From positions 1 to 64,000 of the forward strand of contig JBGATH010000020.1 in the NCBI GenBank assembly GCA_044229235.1: 64,000 nucleotides of DNA, written 5' to 3'. The notes beneath the pieces were generated by a model. The model saw only the letters and a program-made list of their open reading frames with translations, was not told the DNA's origin and did no database searches. Shown piece after piece: positions 25,186 through 32,642 of this stretch. Numbering within the stretch: position 1 is the stretch's first letter; every line of letters begins with the position of its first letter. The DNA is from UKL13-2 sp044229235 (GTDB lineage Bacteria > Pseudomonadota > Gammaproteobacteria > Burkholderiales > Usitatibacteraceae). The position numbers and the translations under genes are program-made.

Positions 25186-25869
25186 TCAGTCAATGAGTCC
25201 GGCGCCCTGCGCGATCCACCACAGGCCGGCCACGCAAAGCACCAGCGAGAATACGCGCTTTCCCGGCAACCACGGTTGCAGCGGCGCGAACCGGCGCATG
25301 GCAGCGGTGGCAACCGCCGGCATGGCCCCGGCGACCAGCAGCAACACGCTGTGCCCGATGCCGTAGGCCAGCAGCAGTCCGACGCCCCACCACATCGATT
25401 CACCCAGCAGCGCGCCCGCGCCGGCGATGGCGAGGGCTGCCGCCAGCGCCGGTGTCGCACAAGGGCTCATCACGGTACCAATGAGCGCGCCCAGCACCAT
25501 CGCGCCCAACGCGCCGGAACGGGCGAGCCTTGTTTCAATGGCGCGCGGCAGGCGCAGCCTCGCTGCCGACGCGCGCTCTTGCCACAGCCATAGGCCTGCA
25601 CCGGTCACCATCACGCCCACGCCGACCTGCCATGGCCCCGGCAAGGTACCCAGCAACAGGCCCAGGCGCGCGGCAAGCAATCCCATCACCAGCAAGGCCG
25701 CGTTCATGCCCGCCACGAACGCCAGCGACAATGCCAGCGCACTGCGTGGGCTGGCGTCGCGACCGCCCACGTAGCCCACGGCAACGGGTACCGCCGCAAG
25801 CACGCAGGGCGAGGCGGCGGTCAGCAAACCACCGATCAGCGCCGCGACGAGCCCTTCGATACCGTTCAT
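25186..25869 (-). CDS. CcdA/DsbD-type thiol-electron transporter
   Basis: A 227-residue membrane protein with six predicted helices and two conserved Cys in SPCVLA (near residue 21) and SPCATPAL, the pair that moves reducing equivalents across the inner membrane in CcdA and the DsbD core. ATGA overlap with the upstream thioredoxin gene links the two. The pair probably keeps periplasmic thiols reduced, perhaps for cytochrome c maturation or an arsenic-exposed protein; that target is inferred. Confidence 0.85.
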   Translation of the reverse strand: MNGIEGLVAALIGGLLTAASPCVLAAVPVAVGYVGGRDASPRSALALSLAFVAGMNAALLVMGLLAARLGLLLGTLPGPWQVGVGVMVTGAGLWLWQERASAARLRLPRAIETRLARSGALGAMVLGALIGTVMSPCATPALAAALAIAGAGALLGESMWWGVGLLLAYGIGHSVLLLVAGAMPAVATAAMRRFAPLQPWLPGKRVFSLVLCVAGLWWIAQGAGLID

Positions 25870-26291
25870 GGCGCGTGGCCCGGGGAGCCCCGGTCAAGCC
25901 GGGCCAGGATGTCGGTCCCTGATATCTTCCCCATGTGCCGCCCGGTTTCGCGGCCGCGCGCATCGAAAAACACCTGCGTTGGCATCAACTGGATGTTGTA
26001 TCGCCGGATGTATGCCGGCTGTTTGATGATGTCGACGTCGGCCACGACAATTTCGCCGGCATGGTTGCGCGCCAATGCCGCAAGCACCGGCTTCATTTCG
26101 CGGCACGCCACGCAAGCGTTGGCGCCGAACTCAACAACGGTGGGTTTGCCCGCGCGCAAGGCGATCACCACCGCATCGTCAGCGGCGGCAGATGGTGCCG
26201 CACCGAATTGGCCGGGGGCGGCCAAGGCCAGCAGCAACAAGGCAGCCAGCGCGAGCAATGCGCCGGCGATGATCGCGACTTTTCTTCCCAT
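25866..26291 (-). CDS. Membrane-anchored thioredoxin-like protein
   Basis: A 141-residue protein with an N-terminal hydrophobic anchor (residues 5-27) and a thioredoxin fold. The active site is CVAC in EFGANACVACREMKPVL, and the cis-Pro loop is LMPTQVFFD. The periplasmic side is expected. It overlaps the CcdA-type gene by 4 bp, which would recycle its disulfide. It lies downstream of a CxxC thioredoxin-like protein and an ArsP-type permease. Confidence 0.88.
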   Translation of the reverse strand: MGRKVAIIAGALLALAALLLLALAAPGQFGAAPSAAADDAVVIALRAGKPTVVEFGANACVACREMKPVLAALARNHAGEIVVADVDIIKQPAYIRRYNIQLMPTQVFFDARGRETGRHMGKISGTDILARLDRGSPGHAP

Positions 26292-26315
26292 GTCGGTCGG
26301 GTAATGCCGGGGCCG

Positions 26316-26555
26316 TCAGGCCGCGGCCGCGAGCCAGCCTTCAATCTTGTCGCGGCTGGGAATGCCGCCCGCATGCACCACCTTGCCGTCAATCACCACG
26401 CCGGGCGTGGACATCACGCCAAAACTCATGATGGCGCGCAGGTCTTCCACCTTCTGCATTTGGATCGCCACGCCCTTTGCCTGCGCGACCTGTTCGATCA
26501 ACGCCACCGTGGTCTTGCAGTTGGCACAGCCCGATCCCAATACCTTGACGTCCAT
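26316..26555 (-). CDS. Small thioredoxin-like protein (redox-active disulfide protein 2 family)
   Basis: A 79-residue cytoplasmic protein with the early motif LGSGCANCKTTV and a cis-Pro loop VMSTPGVVIDGKVVHAG, typical of the family found beside YraQ/ArsP permeases. ATG 26555 is preferred over the ATG two codons earlier because AAGGAG then sits 6 bp upstream. It ends 24 bp before the membrane thioredoxin gene and starts 24 bp after the permease stop. It may hand a thiol-bound substrate to the permease; that is speculation. Confidence 0.85.
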   Translation of the reverse strand: MDVKVLGSGCANCKTTVALIEQVAQAKGVAIQMQKVEDLRAIMSFGVMSTPGVVIDGKVVHAGGIPSRDKIEGWLAAAA

Positions 26556-26579
26556 TTTCATCTCCTTGTAGTTTGCTGC

Positions 26580-27626
26580 CTACAGCACGGCGTTGAATAC
26601 ATAACCCACCAGCAAAATCCCGACTGCCACCACACCGACGAATGTCGCGATCAGGCGCAGCTTCAATACCTTTCGAAGAATCACCATTTCCGGCAGTGAG
26701 AGGGCGATGACACTCATCATGAACGCCAGCACGGTGCCGAGCGCCGCGCCTTTGGCCAGCAGCGCCTGCACGATGGGGATTACCCCCGCGGCATTGGTGT
26801 AAATCGGGATGCCAATGATCACGGCGAGCGGCACCGACCACCAGGCGTCCTTGCCCATGAACGACGCCATGAAATCCTGTGGCACGTAGCCATGAATGCC
26901 GGCGCCGATGGCGATGCCGAAAATGATGTAGGGCCACACCCTGCCGACGATTTCCCGCACGGCCGCAAATCCGGCGTCGATGCGCTCACCGAAATCCACG
27001 CCATCCGCCGCAATCGCCGCCGAGGCGCGCGGCATGTCGCGCACCCAGTCTTCCAGGTACGCTTCCATGTGCAGCCGGCCGATCACCCAGCCGGCCACGA
27101 TGGCCACCGCCAGGCCGAGCCCGAGATACAGCAGCGCCACTTGCCAGCCGAACATGGCAAACAGCAGCGTCAGTGCCACCTCGTTCACCATCGGCGCCGA
27201 GATCAGGAATGAAAACGTCACCCCCAGCGGCACGCCGGCCTGCACAAAGCCGATGAACAAGGGAACGGCCGAGCAGGAGCAGAACGGGGTGACGATGCCG
27301 AGGCTGGCTGCCATCACATTGGCAGCACCTTCCGTGCGGCCGGCCAGCAGTGCGCGCGTGCGCTCCGGCGTGAAGTAGCTGTTGACCATGCCCATCACAA
27401 ATACGATGCCGGTCAGCAGAAGCAGCACCTTGGGGGTGTCATAGAAGAAGAACTGCAGTGCGCCACCGAGATGGCTGTCGCGGTCCACTGGCAGCGCAGC
27501 GACAACCGCCTCGGACATCGGCGCCAGAGCCAGATACAGGCCAACCCACGCACCCAAGGCCAGCAGCAGAAATACGATGGGTTGTCGGGCGGGCCAGCGA
27601 CGCACCTGGAAGGAAAGTGAATTCAT
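26580..27626 (-). CDS. ArsP/YraQ-type permease
   Basis: A 348-residue membrane protein with about eight to nine helices and the family motif TPFCSCSAVPLFIGF, plus a matching second-half segment IPIYTNAAGVIPI. ArsP members export trivalent organoarsenicals, while other members of this permease family have unknown substrates. The Cys of the PFCSCS motif is present. Neighbouring CxxC thioredoxin-like proteins and arsenic genes upstream favour an arsenic role, but substrate cannot be fixed from sequence. No arsB or acr3 gene is present in the window. Confidence 0.85.
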   Translation of the reverse strand: MNSLSFQVRRWPARQPIVFLLLALGAWVGLYLALAPMSEAVVAALPVDRDSHLGGALQFFFYDTPKVLLLLTGIVFVMGMVNSYFTPERTRALLAGRTEGAANVMAASLGIVTPFCSCSAVPLFIGFVQAGVPLGVTFSFLISAPMVNEVALTLLFAMFGWQVALLYLGLGLAVAIVAGWVIGRLHMEAYLEDWVRDMPRASAAIAADGVDFGERIDAGFAAVREIVGRVWPYIIFGIAIGAGIHGYVPQDFMASFMGKDAWWSVPLAVIIGIPIYTNAAGVIPIVQALLAKGAALGTVLAFMMSVIALSLPEMVILRKVLKLRLIATFVGVVAVGILLVGYVFNAVL

Positions 27627-27752
27627 GGTGGTTCCGAATCGACTCCGGTTTGAACGCCAAAAGCGGCGCCCTCATTCCAGAAGACGAAACAATCCATGAA
27701 AAGATGCAGCCTGGTGCACGCCGCCTGCGCGGCGCGGGAGGGTTACGCGTGC

Positions 27753-28286
27753 TCAGCCCTTCGGCGGGCGCATTACAAAGTCACTGACCTGCCCGGCCGC
27801 ATCAAAGCGAACCTGGCAGGCGCTGGTGAGCTGTTCGCGCATGCGCTTGCGGGCACGCTGTACCCGCGACTTCGCGCCAGGCAGGGAGATTCCTTTGAGG
27901 TTGGCATAGTCCTGCTGCGACATGCCCTGCAGATCGCACAGCGTGAGTGCTTCGCGGTCGTCGGCGGAAAGTTCGGACAAAACGCGCGGCAGACAGGCGG
28001 CGAGACTGTCCACGGGCTCGACCTCAATGGTTTCAGCCACCAGGTCTTCGGGTAATTCGATCTGCGCGCGCGCAACCCGCAGCCGGTCGATCAGCGCGTT
28101 GCGCGCGACCTCAAATAGCCATGCGCGGGCATTGCTGAGTTCGCAGAACCGGTCCTGCTGGCGAATCGCCTTCAGAAAAAGGTCCTGCAACATGTCGTCC
28201 GCGTCGGCGCGGTTGCCCAGCTTTTTCAGCAGCCAGCCGTGCAACTCGGGTTCGACCTGATGCCAGGATTGCATCAGACAATTCAC
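27753..28286 (-). CDS. SigZ-like sigma-70 family factor
   Basis: A 177-residue ECF-type sigma factor. Region 2 is in ADADDMLQDLFLKAI...SNARAWLFEVARNALIDRLR, region 4 in LSADDREALTLCDLQGMSQQDYANLKGISLPGAKSRVQRARK. The C-terminal tail CQVRFDAAGQVSDFV is typical of SigZ-type factors. The GTG start at 28286 overlaps the chaperone stop (GTGA); ATG 28274 is the alternative. No anti-sigma gene is adjacent. It may drive the permease/thioredoxin genes just downstream (gap 126 bp), which is inferred. Confidence 0.85.
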   Translation of the reverse strand: MNCLMQSWHQVEPELHGWLLKKLGNRADADDMLQDLFLKAIRQQDRFCELSNARAWLFEVARNALIDRLRVARAQIELPEDLVAETIEVEPVDSLAACLPRVLSELSADDREALTLCDLQGMSQQDYANLKGISLPGAKSRVQRARKRMREQLTSACQVRFDAAGQVSDFVMRPPKG

Positions 28287-28939
28287 GCATCCTCCCGCCG
28301 CCCGACCAACAATTCTTTCTCTTCCAAACTGACCACCCGCAAGGTGAGCGCCGCGAGCAAACGGTAGAACGGCGTTTCGGCGTTGGCGGTGACGGCACCG
28401 GCGAAGGACGCCACCCATGCGCCCAGGTGTTGCCGCAGGAATTGTCGCCGGATGGATAGCGTGGCCTGCAGCGCAGCGGCATCACCGGCTTGCCGTGCGT
28501 CACGTTCCGCCAGCAGCAACACATACAGAAACTCCAGTTCCACGGCCACGTGATCCGGCAGATCGGCAAAGTCGTCATCGATATCGAATCCTCCCTGGGC
28601 GTACAGGTCACGCACGGCCATCGTCGAGTCCTGCATCAGCGTCGCATCCCCCCGCAGCCACATTGAACCGTAGGGCATGGCGATGGCGCGCACGGGGCCG
28701 AGGAACAGCCGCGTGTAGTCCACCAGCAGCGCCTCGGGTTCCGCTGCAGCAAATGCCTCACCGAGACCGGTGGCGGCAGACGCAAGTTCAGCGTCGAGTA
28801 CGCCGGCAACTTCTGCCATCGAGTCGAACAGGCGCTCTTCGCTGAAGGCCGGCGTGGGTTCGTAGTAACACGCGGCCAGGAAGCGGCACAGGTCCGCGCG
28901 CGCCGCCAGTTTGTTGTCTGTCCCGATTGGATTGGTCAT
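28283..28939 (-). CDS. arrD: TorD-family chaperone for the arsenate reductase
   Basis: A 218-residue all-helical protein of the TorD/DmsD/NarJ type, which bind Tat signal peptides of molybdoenzymes and assist cofactor insertion. Seen: ADLCRFLAACYYEPT at the start, LLVDYTRLFLGPVRAIAMPYGSMWL (the family's Y-x-x-L-F-G-P and P-Y segment) and DHVAVELEFLYVLLLAERDA. Placed after arrB, it should serve ArrA. An intrinsic terminator sits between arrB and this gene. Start ATG 28939, with GGGAG upstream. Confidence 0.85.
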   Translation of the reverse strand: MTNPIGTDNKLAARADLCRFLAACYYEPTPAFSEERLFDSMAEVAGVLDAELASAATGLGEAFAAAEPEALLVDYTRLFLGPVRAIAMPYGSMWLRGDATLMQDSTMAVRDLYAQGGFDIDDDFADLPDHVAVELEFLYVLLLAERDARQAGDAAALQATLSIRRQFLRQHLGAWVASFAGAVTANAETPFYRLLAALTLRVVSLEEKELLVGRREDA

Positions 28940-28986
28940 GCCGACTCCCTGATGCACTCGATGCGCCCGTTGCCGCAGCCAGAAAA

Positions 28987-29009
28987 AAGGGCCGGCAGGG
29001 CCGGCCCTT
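28987..29009 (-). terminator. Intrinsic terminator between arrB and the chaperone
   Basis: AAGGGCCGGC and GCCGGCCCTT around a short loop, followed on the minus strand by TTTTTT. It lies within what looks like one operon, so it should attenuate transcription into the chaperone and sigma factor genes. Confidence 0.85.
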
Positions 29010-29036
29010 GTTGCCGCGTATTTAACCACTCCTGCG

Positions 29037-29840
29037 CTAGGCGCGCGGACTGTACTTGCCGATGTAGTGCACGTTGGGCTTGGTGCCTTTCTCTTCGAGC
29101 AGCCGGAAGGATTTTTCCTTTTTCAGGATCTGCGCGATTTCACTCTTTGGATCTTCCTGGTCGCCAAAAATGCGCGCCTTGGACGGGCACACTTCCACGC
29201 AGGCCGGCTGCAGTCCGTTGAGCACGCGGTGGTAGCAGAACGTGCACTTCTCAACCACATCATCGCTGCGGATCGGCTGCAGGTCACCACCCTGCCAGGC
29301 ATTCATCGCCGGCAGTCTTGCGCCGGCCTTGGCCGCCGTCTCGGCACCCGATGCCGTACAGCCCGGAATAGCCGAGGTCTTATCGCTCCAGAACGGTTGC
29401 GGGTCGTCGGTGGCGGTGTTGAGGCTGATGACGCTGTAGGTTTCGCCGGCCAGGCTGGAGGGCCCCAGCTTGTCGCTGCTGTACGGGCAGGCCTTCTGGC
29501 AGTCACCACAGCCAATGCACAGCTCGGGGTTGTGCAGCGTAATACCCTCGGGCGTCTTGTACAGGGCCTTGTAGGGATTGCCCTTGCCGGCTTTCTTCGG
29601 ATTGCCCGGACACTTCTTGATGCACGGCGCGTCGGTGCAGTGATTGCACAGCACCGGCATCACGAAGTGCTTCGTGTTGGGAAACGTTCCCTCGGTACGC
29701 ATTACGAAGTCGGCCCAGTTGTGGCTCTGGCCGTCGGCGTGGTTGCGGTTGCGTGTGTTGTTTTCAGTTTTGCAGGCGAATGCGCAGGCACCACAGCCGA
29801 CGCAGCGCGCAAGGTCGATCACCATTCCCAGTCTTGCCAT
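29037..29840 (-). CDS. arrB: Respiratory arsenate reductase iron-sulfur subunit
   Basis: A 267-residue ferredoxin-type protein with four Cys clusters for [4Fe-4S] centres: CVGCGACAFAC, CNHCTDAPCIKKCP, CIGCGDCQKACP and CTFCYHRVLNGLQPACVEVC. This is the DmsB/NrfC/ArrB pattern. It has no signal peptide, as expected for a protein exported as a complex with the Tat-bearing ArrA. The gap to arrA is 29 bp. There is no NrfD-type membrane subunit next to it, so electrons must come from another quinol dehydrogenase or cytochrome. Confidence 0.9.
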   Translation of the reverse strand: MARLGMVIDLARCVGCGACAFACKTENNTRNRNHADGQSHNWADFVMRTEGTFPNTKHFVMPVLCNHCTDAPCIKKCPGNPKKAGKGNPYKALYKTPEGITLHNPELCIGCGDCQKACPYSSDKLGPSSLAGETYSVISLNTATDDPQPFWSDKTSAIPGCTASGAETAAKAGARLPAMNAWQGGDLQPIRSDDVVEKCTFCYHRVLNGLQPACVEVCPSKARIFGDQEDPKSEIAQILKKEKSFRLLEEKGTKPNVHYIGKYSPRA

Positions 29841-29869
29841 GATTTTCTCCTAGTGCTTTCGTTGTGGGC

Positions 29870-32425
29870 TCAGGCTTTTTGAATGCGCACGCCGGTAAAT
29901 CCGCCGTTGCGCGCCGTGGCACCACTCAGCCGGTCGTAATCATCGACCAGGATTTCGTTGTTGTTGCCGCCGTTGGGAATCGCCTTGGCGTAGTCCTTCG
30001 CCGCCACCCGCCCGTAGGCCCAGTGACCTTGGCCGTAGCACTTGGTGACCGTTCCCGGCCGCACACCTTCCCACAGCTTCAAGTCGGTGGTGATGGTGCC
30101 GGCCATCGAGGTGATCTTCACTTTGTCGCCGGTCTTCAGGCCCAGCTTGGCGCCGTCAATCGGATTCATCTTCAGCACATCGGCATACCCGACGTCACCC
30201 GGATCAACCTTCTTGAATTCCTGATACCACGGCAGGTTGGCGGATCGCCCTTCGCGGTTCAGGCGCGATTTGTAATCGATAAACGTCAGCGGGAAATCCT
30301 GCAGGCTGCCGTGGCGTTTGGCGGGCTCGTAGTGCGGCACGAAGGCCACCTCGCCGCGCGCAACATAACCGCTCACTGTCAGGATGTCGTCGGTGGTGGT
30401 TTCGAATTTCTTGGCGTGCTCCAACAGCCCCTTCTTCAGGGATTCGCTGTAGAACTCGAACTTCTTGGTCTCGGTAGCGAACTTGCCTCCCCAGCCCTTC
30501 TTCAGCGTGTACTTCGGACCGCTGAACATGCCTTTGGCCTTGAAGTCAGCATAGCCATTGACCGGCGCATCACCCTTGAGCGGCTCTTTGGCCATCCAGA
30601 TGGGCGCACTGGTGATCTTGGCGGCAATTTCACTGAATTCCAACGCGGTAGTCGGTGCCTTGCCGGTTTCCGGGTCCTTGAATTCCTTGGAGTAGTAATC
30701 GAACAGATTGGCAAAGCCTTTGGCCTTGAGCTTCTCGGCCAGCAGCCACATCACTTCGGTCTCTTCCTGCTTCACATCCCAAAGTCGTTTCACGGCGCCC
30801 TGTTGCAGCGAGGCGTAGGCATGGCCGTTGCCCATATTGGTTACCACCGACCAGCCTTCGGCCGAGTTGAACGTGGCTGGCAGGACGATGTCGGCAAACT
30901 GTGTCATTTCCGAAGCGTTGGTGACCATGTGCACAAAGAACGGCACCTTGGCCATCACCGTGTCCCAGCGGTCGGCGCCGGTACAGGAGAAGTTGAAATT
31001 GGCCCAGGACGAGATGAACACTTTCACCGCCCCCGGGTCTTTCAGCATGCCATTGGCCACGTTGTTGGTGACCACGCCGCTGCCCGGCTTGGCGTTCATC
31101 ATGGCCGGCATATCCTTGGCGCCGCGGCCGTCGAGCTTCTTGCCTTTGCCGGCCGTCTTCGCGACTTCGTCGACGTACTTTTCAGTGCTGGGGAACTTGC
31201 CCAGTGGCGGGCCACTGGGGCTTTGCCAGACGCCACCCTCGACATCGATGGAGCCCAGCAGGCCGTTGAGCGCGTGTACCGCCATGGCGCTGTAAGTGCC
31301 GCGCGGATGCATGGCTGCGCCCGGGCCCATCCACACGACGGTTTTCGGCGCCGCCTTGCCCATCGCGCGTGCGACGCGCACGATCTGGTCGGTGGGGATC
31401 AGCGATTCTTTCTCAGCGAATGCCGGCGTGCGGTCCTTCAATTCCAGGTTCCACCACTTCACGAGGCCGTGGGTTTCCTTTTCGGCGAAGGCCGCTTCAT
31501 CCACGGGCTGGCCCGCAACAAACAGGTTCTTGCCGTCCTTGAAGTCACCGACGAATTCGCGATTCCACAGGCCCTCGGTCAGCAACACGTGGGCGATTGC
31601 GCCGGCCAGCGCGCCATCGGAACCCGGATTGAGCGGCAGCCATTCATGCGCCTTGGCGGCCACATTGGACAGACGCGGATCGACAGCGATGACGGTGCCG
31701 CGCGCGACGATTTCATGGAAGCGGTGGATGGTGTTGGGCACCATGCGATTGGATGCCAGCGGATCGGTTCCCCACAGCACCAGACAGTTGGTTTTCTCGA
31801 GGTCGTAGTCGCGGTAGCCAAAGAAGCCCTGCGTCAAGCCCGGGCCCATCTTCTCGGCTTCCGCACAGATGGCGCTATGCGAAAAATAGTTTGGCGTGCC
31901 GAATACTTTCGGCAGCGTGCCGTAGCACAGGTCGGTGGAAGTCGGCGAATAGCGGCCACGCATGTAAAGAAGTTTCTGCGGCTCACCCGCCTTGCGCAAC
32001 TCAATCAGCTTGTCGGCAACAGTGTCGAGCGCTTCGTCCCAGCTGATGGGGACGAACTTCGGATCGATGCCACGACCCTTGAGAGGATTGGTACGCTTCA
32101 TCGGACCTTTGACGCGATCCGGGTCATAAACTTGTTGCGGAATCATGTGGCCGCGCGGGCAGCAATAGCCGTGATTGGTCTTGGAAAGCGGGTTGCCGCG
32201 CACGCGCGTGGCGCGACCGTTCTGCACAAAAATCTGGATGGCGCACCACTGGGTACAGCCCTGGCAGGCACTGCCGACCCACTCGCCCTTCGCTGGGCTG
32301 CTGGGCTTTGCCTTGCGCGGCTTGAACGCATTGCTGACCGGCGCTGCCGCATCTGCATTTCCGGCAACCATCCACGCCGCATAGGCGCTGGATGCCATCA
32401 AGAACTCACGTCTCGTCAACTTCAT
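29870..32425 (-). CDS. arrA: Respiratory arsenate reductase molybdopterin subunit
   Basis: An 851-residue DMSO-reductase-family enzyme. Tat signal TRREFLMASSA at residues 4-14. The [4Fe-4S] ligands are C54, C57, C61 and C88 or C89 (GYCCPRG). RGRYS (156-160) is the ArrA-type motif, whereas ArxA arsenite oxidases carry a GRGWG-type motif here. HSAICAEAEK contains Cys187, the expected Mo ligand, with nearby H183 and K192, and Y204 in FFGYRDYD; from memory these equal residues lining arsenate in Shewanella ArrA. Length matches ArrA (about 850). ATG 32425 follows AGGAGAAGTTC. A perfect FNR box and -10 precede it. A related DMSO-reductase-family substrate is the alternative. Confidence 0.85.
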   Translation of the reverse strand: MKLTRREFLMASSAYAAWMVAGNADAAAPVSNAFKPRKAKPSSPAKGEWVGSACQGCTQWCAIQIFVQNGRATRVRGNPLSKTNHGYCCPRGHMIPQQVYDPDRVKGPMKRTNPLKGRGIDPKFVPISWDEALDTVADKLIELRKAGEPQKLLYMRGRYSPTSTDLCYGTLPKVFGTPNYFSHSAICAEAEKMGPGLTQGFFGYRDYDLEKTNCLVLWGTDPLASNRMVPNTIHRFHEIVARGTVIAVDPRLSNVAAKAHEWLPLNPGSDGALAGAIAHVLLTEGLWNREFVGDFKDGKNLFVAGQPVDEAAFAEKETHGLVKWWNLELKDRTPAFAEKESLIPTDQIVRVARAMGKAAPKTVVWMGPGAAMHPRGTYSAMAVHALNGLLGSIDVEGGVWQSPSGPPLGKFPSTEKYVDEVAKTAGKGKKLDGRGAKDMPAMMNAKPGSGVVTNNVANGMLKDPGAVKVFISSWANFNFSCTGADRWDTVMAKVPFFVHMVTNASEMTQFADIVLPATFNSAEGWSVVTNMGNGHAYASLQQGAVKRLWDVKQEETEVMWLLAEKLKAKGFANLFDYYSKEFKDPETGKAPTTALEFSEIAAKITSAPIWMAKEPLKGDAPVNGYADFKAKGMFSGPKYTLKKGWGGKFATETKKFEFYSESLKKGLLEHAKKFETTTDDILTVSGYVARGEVAFVPHYEPAKRHGSLQDFPLTFIDYKSRLNREGRSANLPWYQEFKKVDPGDVGYADVLKMNPIDGAKLGLKTGDKVKITSMAGTITTDLKLWEGVRPGTVTKCYGQGHWAYGRVAAKDYAKAIPNGGNNNEILVDDYDRLSGATARNGGFTGVRIQKA

Positions 32426-32467
32426 GAACTTCTCCTCATGGGCATGTCAACAATCTGATATGTAGAG

Positions 32468-32508
32468 AAGATAGGCTCGCCGGCAAAGCGGCTATTGATA
32501 TTTATCAA
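32468..32508 (-). promoter_or_regulatory. FNR box and -10 of arrA
   Basis: TTGATATTTATCAA at 32495-32508 is a perfect FNR palindrome. TATCTT on the minus strand (32473-32468) is centred 31 bp downstream, predicting a start near 32460 with the box at about -41.5. The arrA ATG is 70 bp from the box. It gives arrABD its own anaerobic promoter independent of arsDA. Confidence 0.85.
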
Positions 32509-32565
32509 CCCATAAATTAAAAGTAGCGCCGCACGCGATACAGGCTCACCAGCGAGAAAAATAGA

Positions 32566-32639
32566 AGCCAAACTCCAGCATTGGCGCGGCTCTCCGAGGC
32601 ATTTTGGCCTGCAAGGCACGCCAGTGCTGGTGTTTGGCT
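32566..32639. repeat. Dispersed palindromic repeat, copy 3
   Basis: AGCCAAACTCCAGCATTGGC and the facing GCCAGTGCTGGTGTTTGGCT arms, with a centre containing GGCATTTTGGCC. It lies between the arsA stop (32643) and the arrA promoter, on the same strand as both. It may end arsDA transcription. Confidence 0.85.
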
Positions 32640-32642
32640 CGT

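Noticed and set aside
29870..32425. Reading the molybdoenzyme as the arsenite oxidase ArxA or as a DMSO reductase
   Set aside because: RGRYS, Cys187 and the HSAIC context fit ArrA better than the ArxA GRGWG-type motif or the Ser-ligated DMSO reductases. Not excluded without phylogeny.
29864..32458. Plus-strand reading frame of 864 codons opposite arrA
   Set aside because: It is the mirror of a long GC-rich gene, has no recognisable domain and would overlap arrA fully. Similar antisense frames lie opposite the CbcL-like gene (5936-7858) and the barrel gene (35677-37377).
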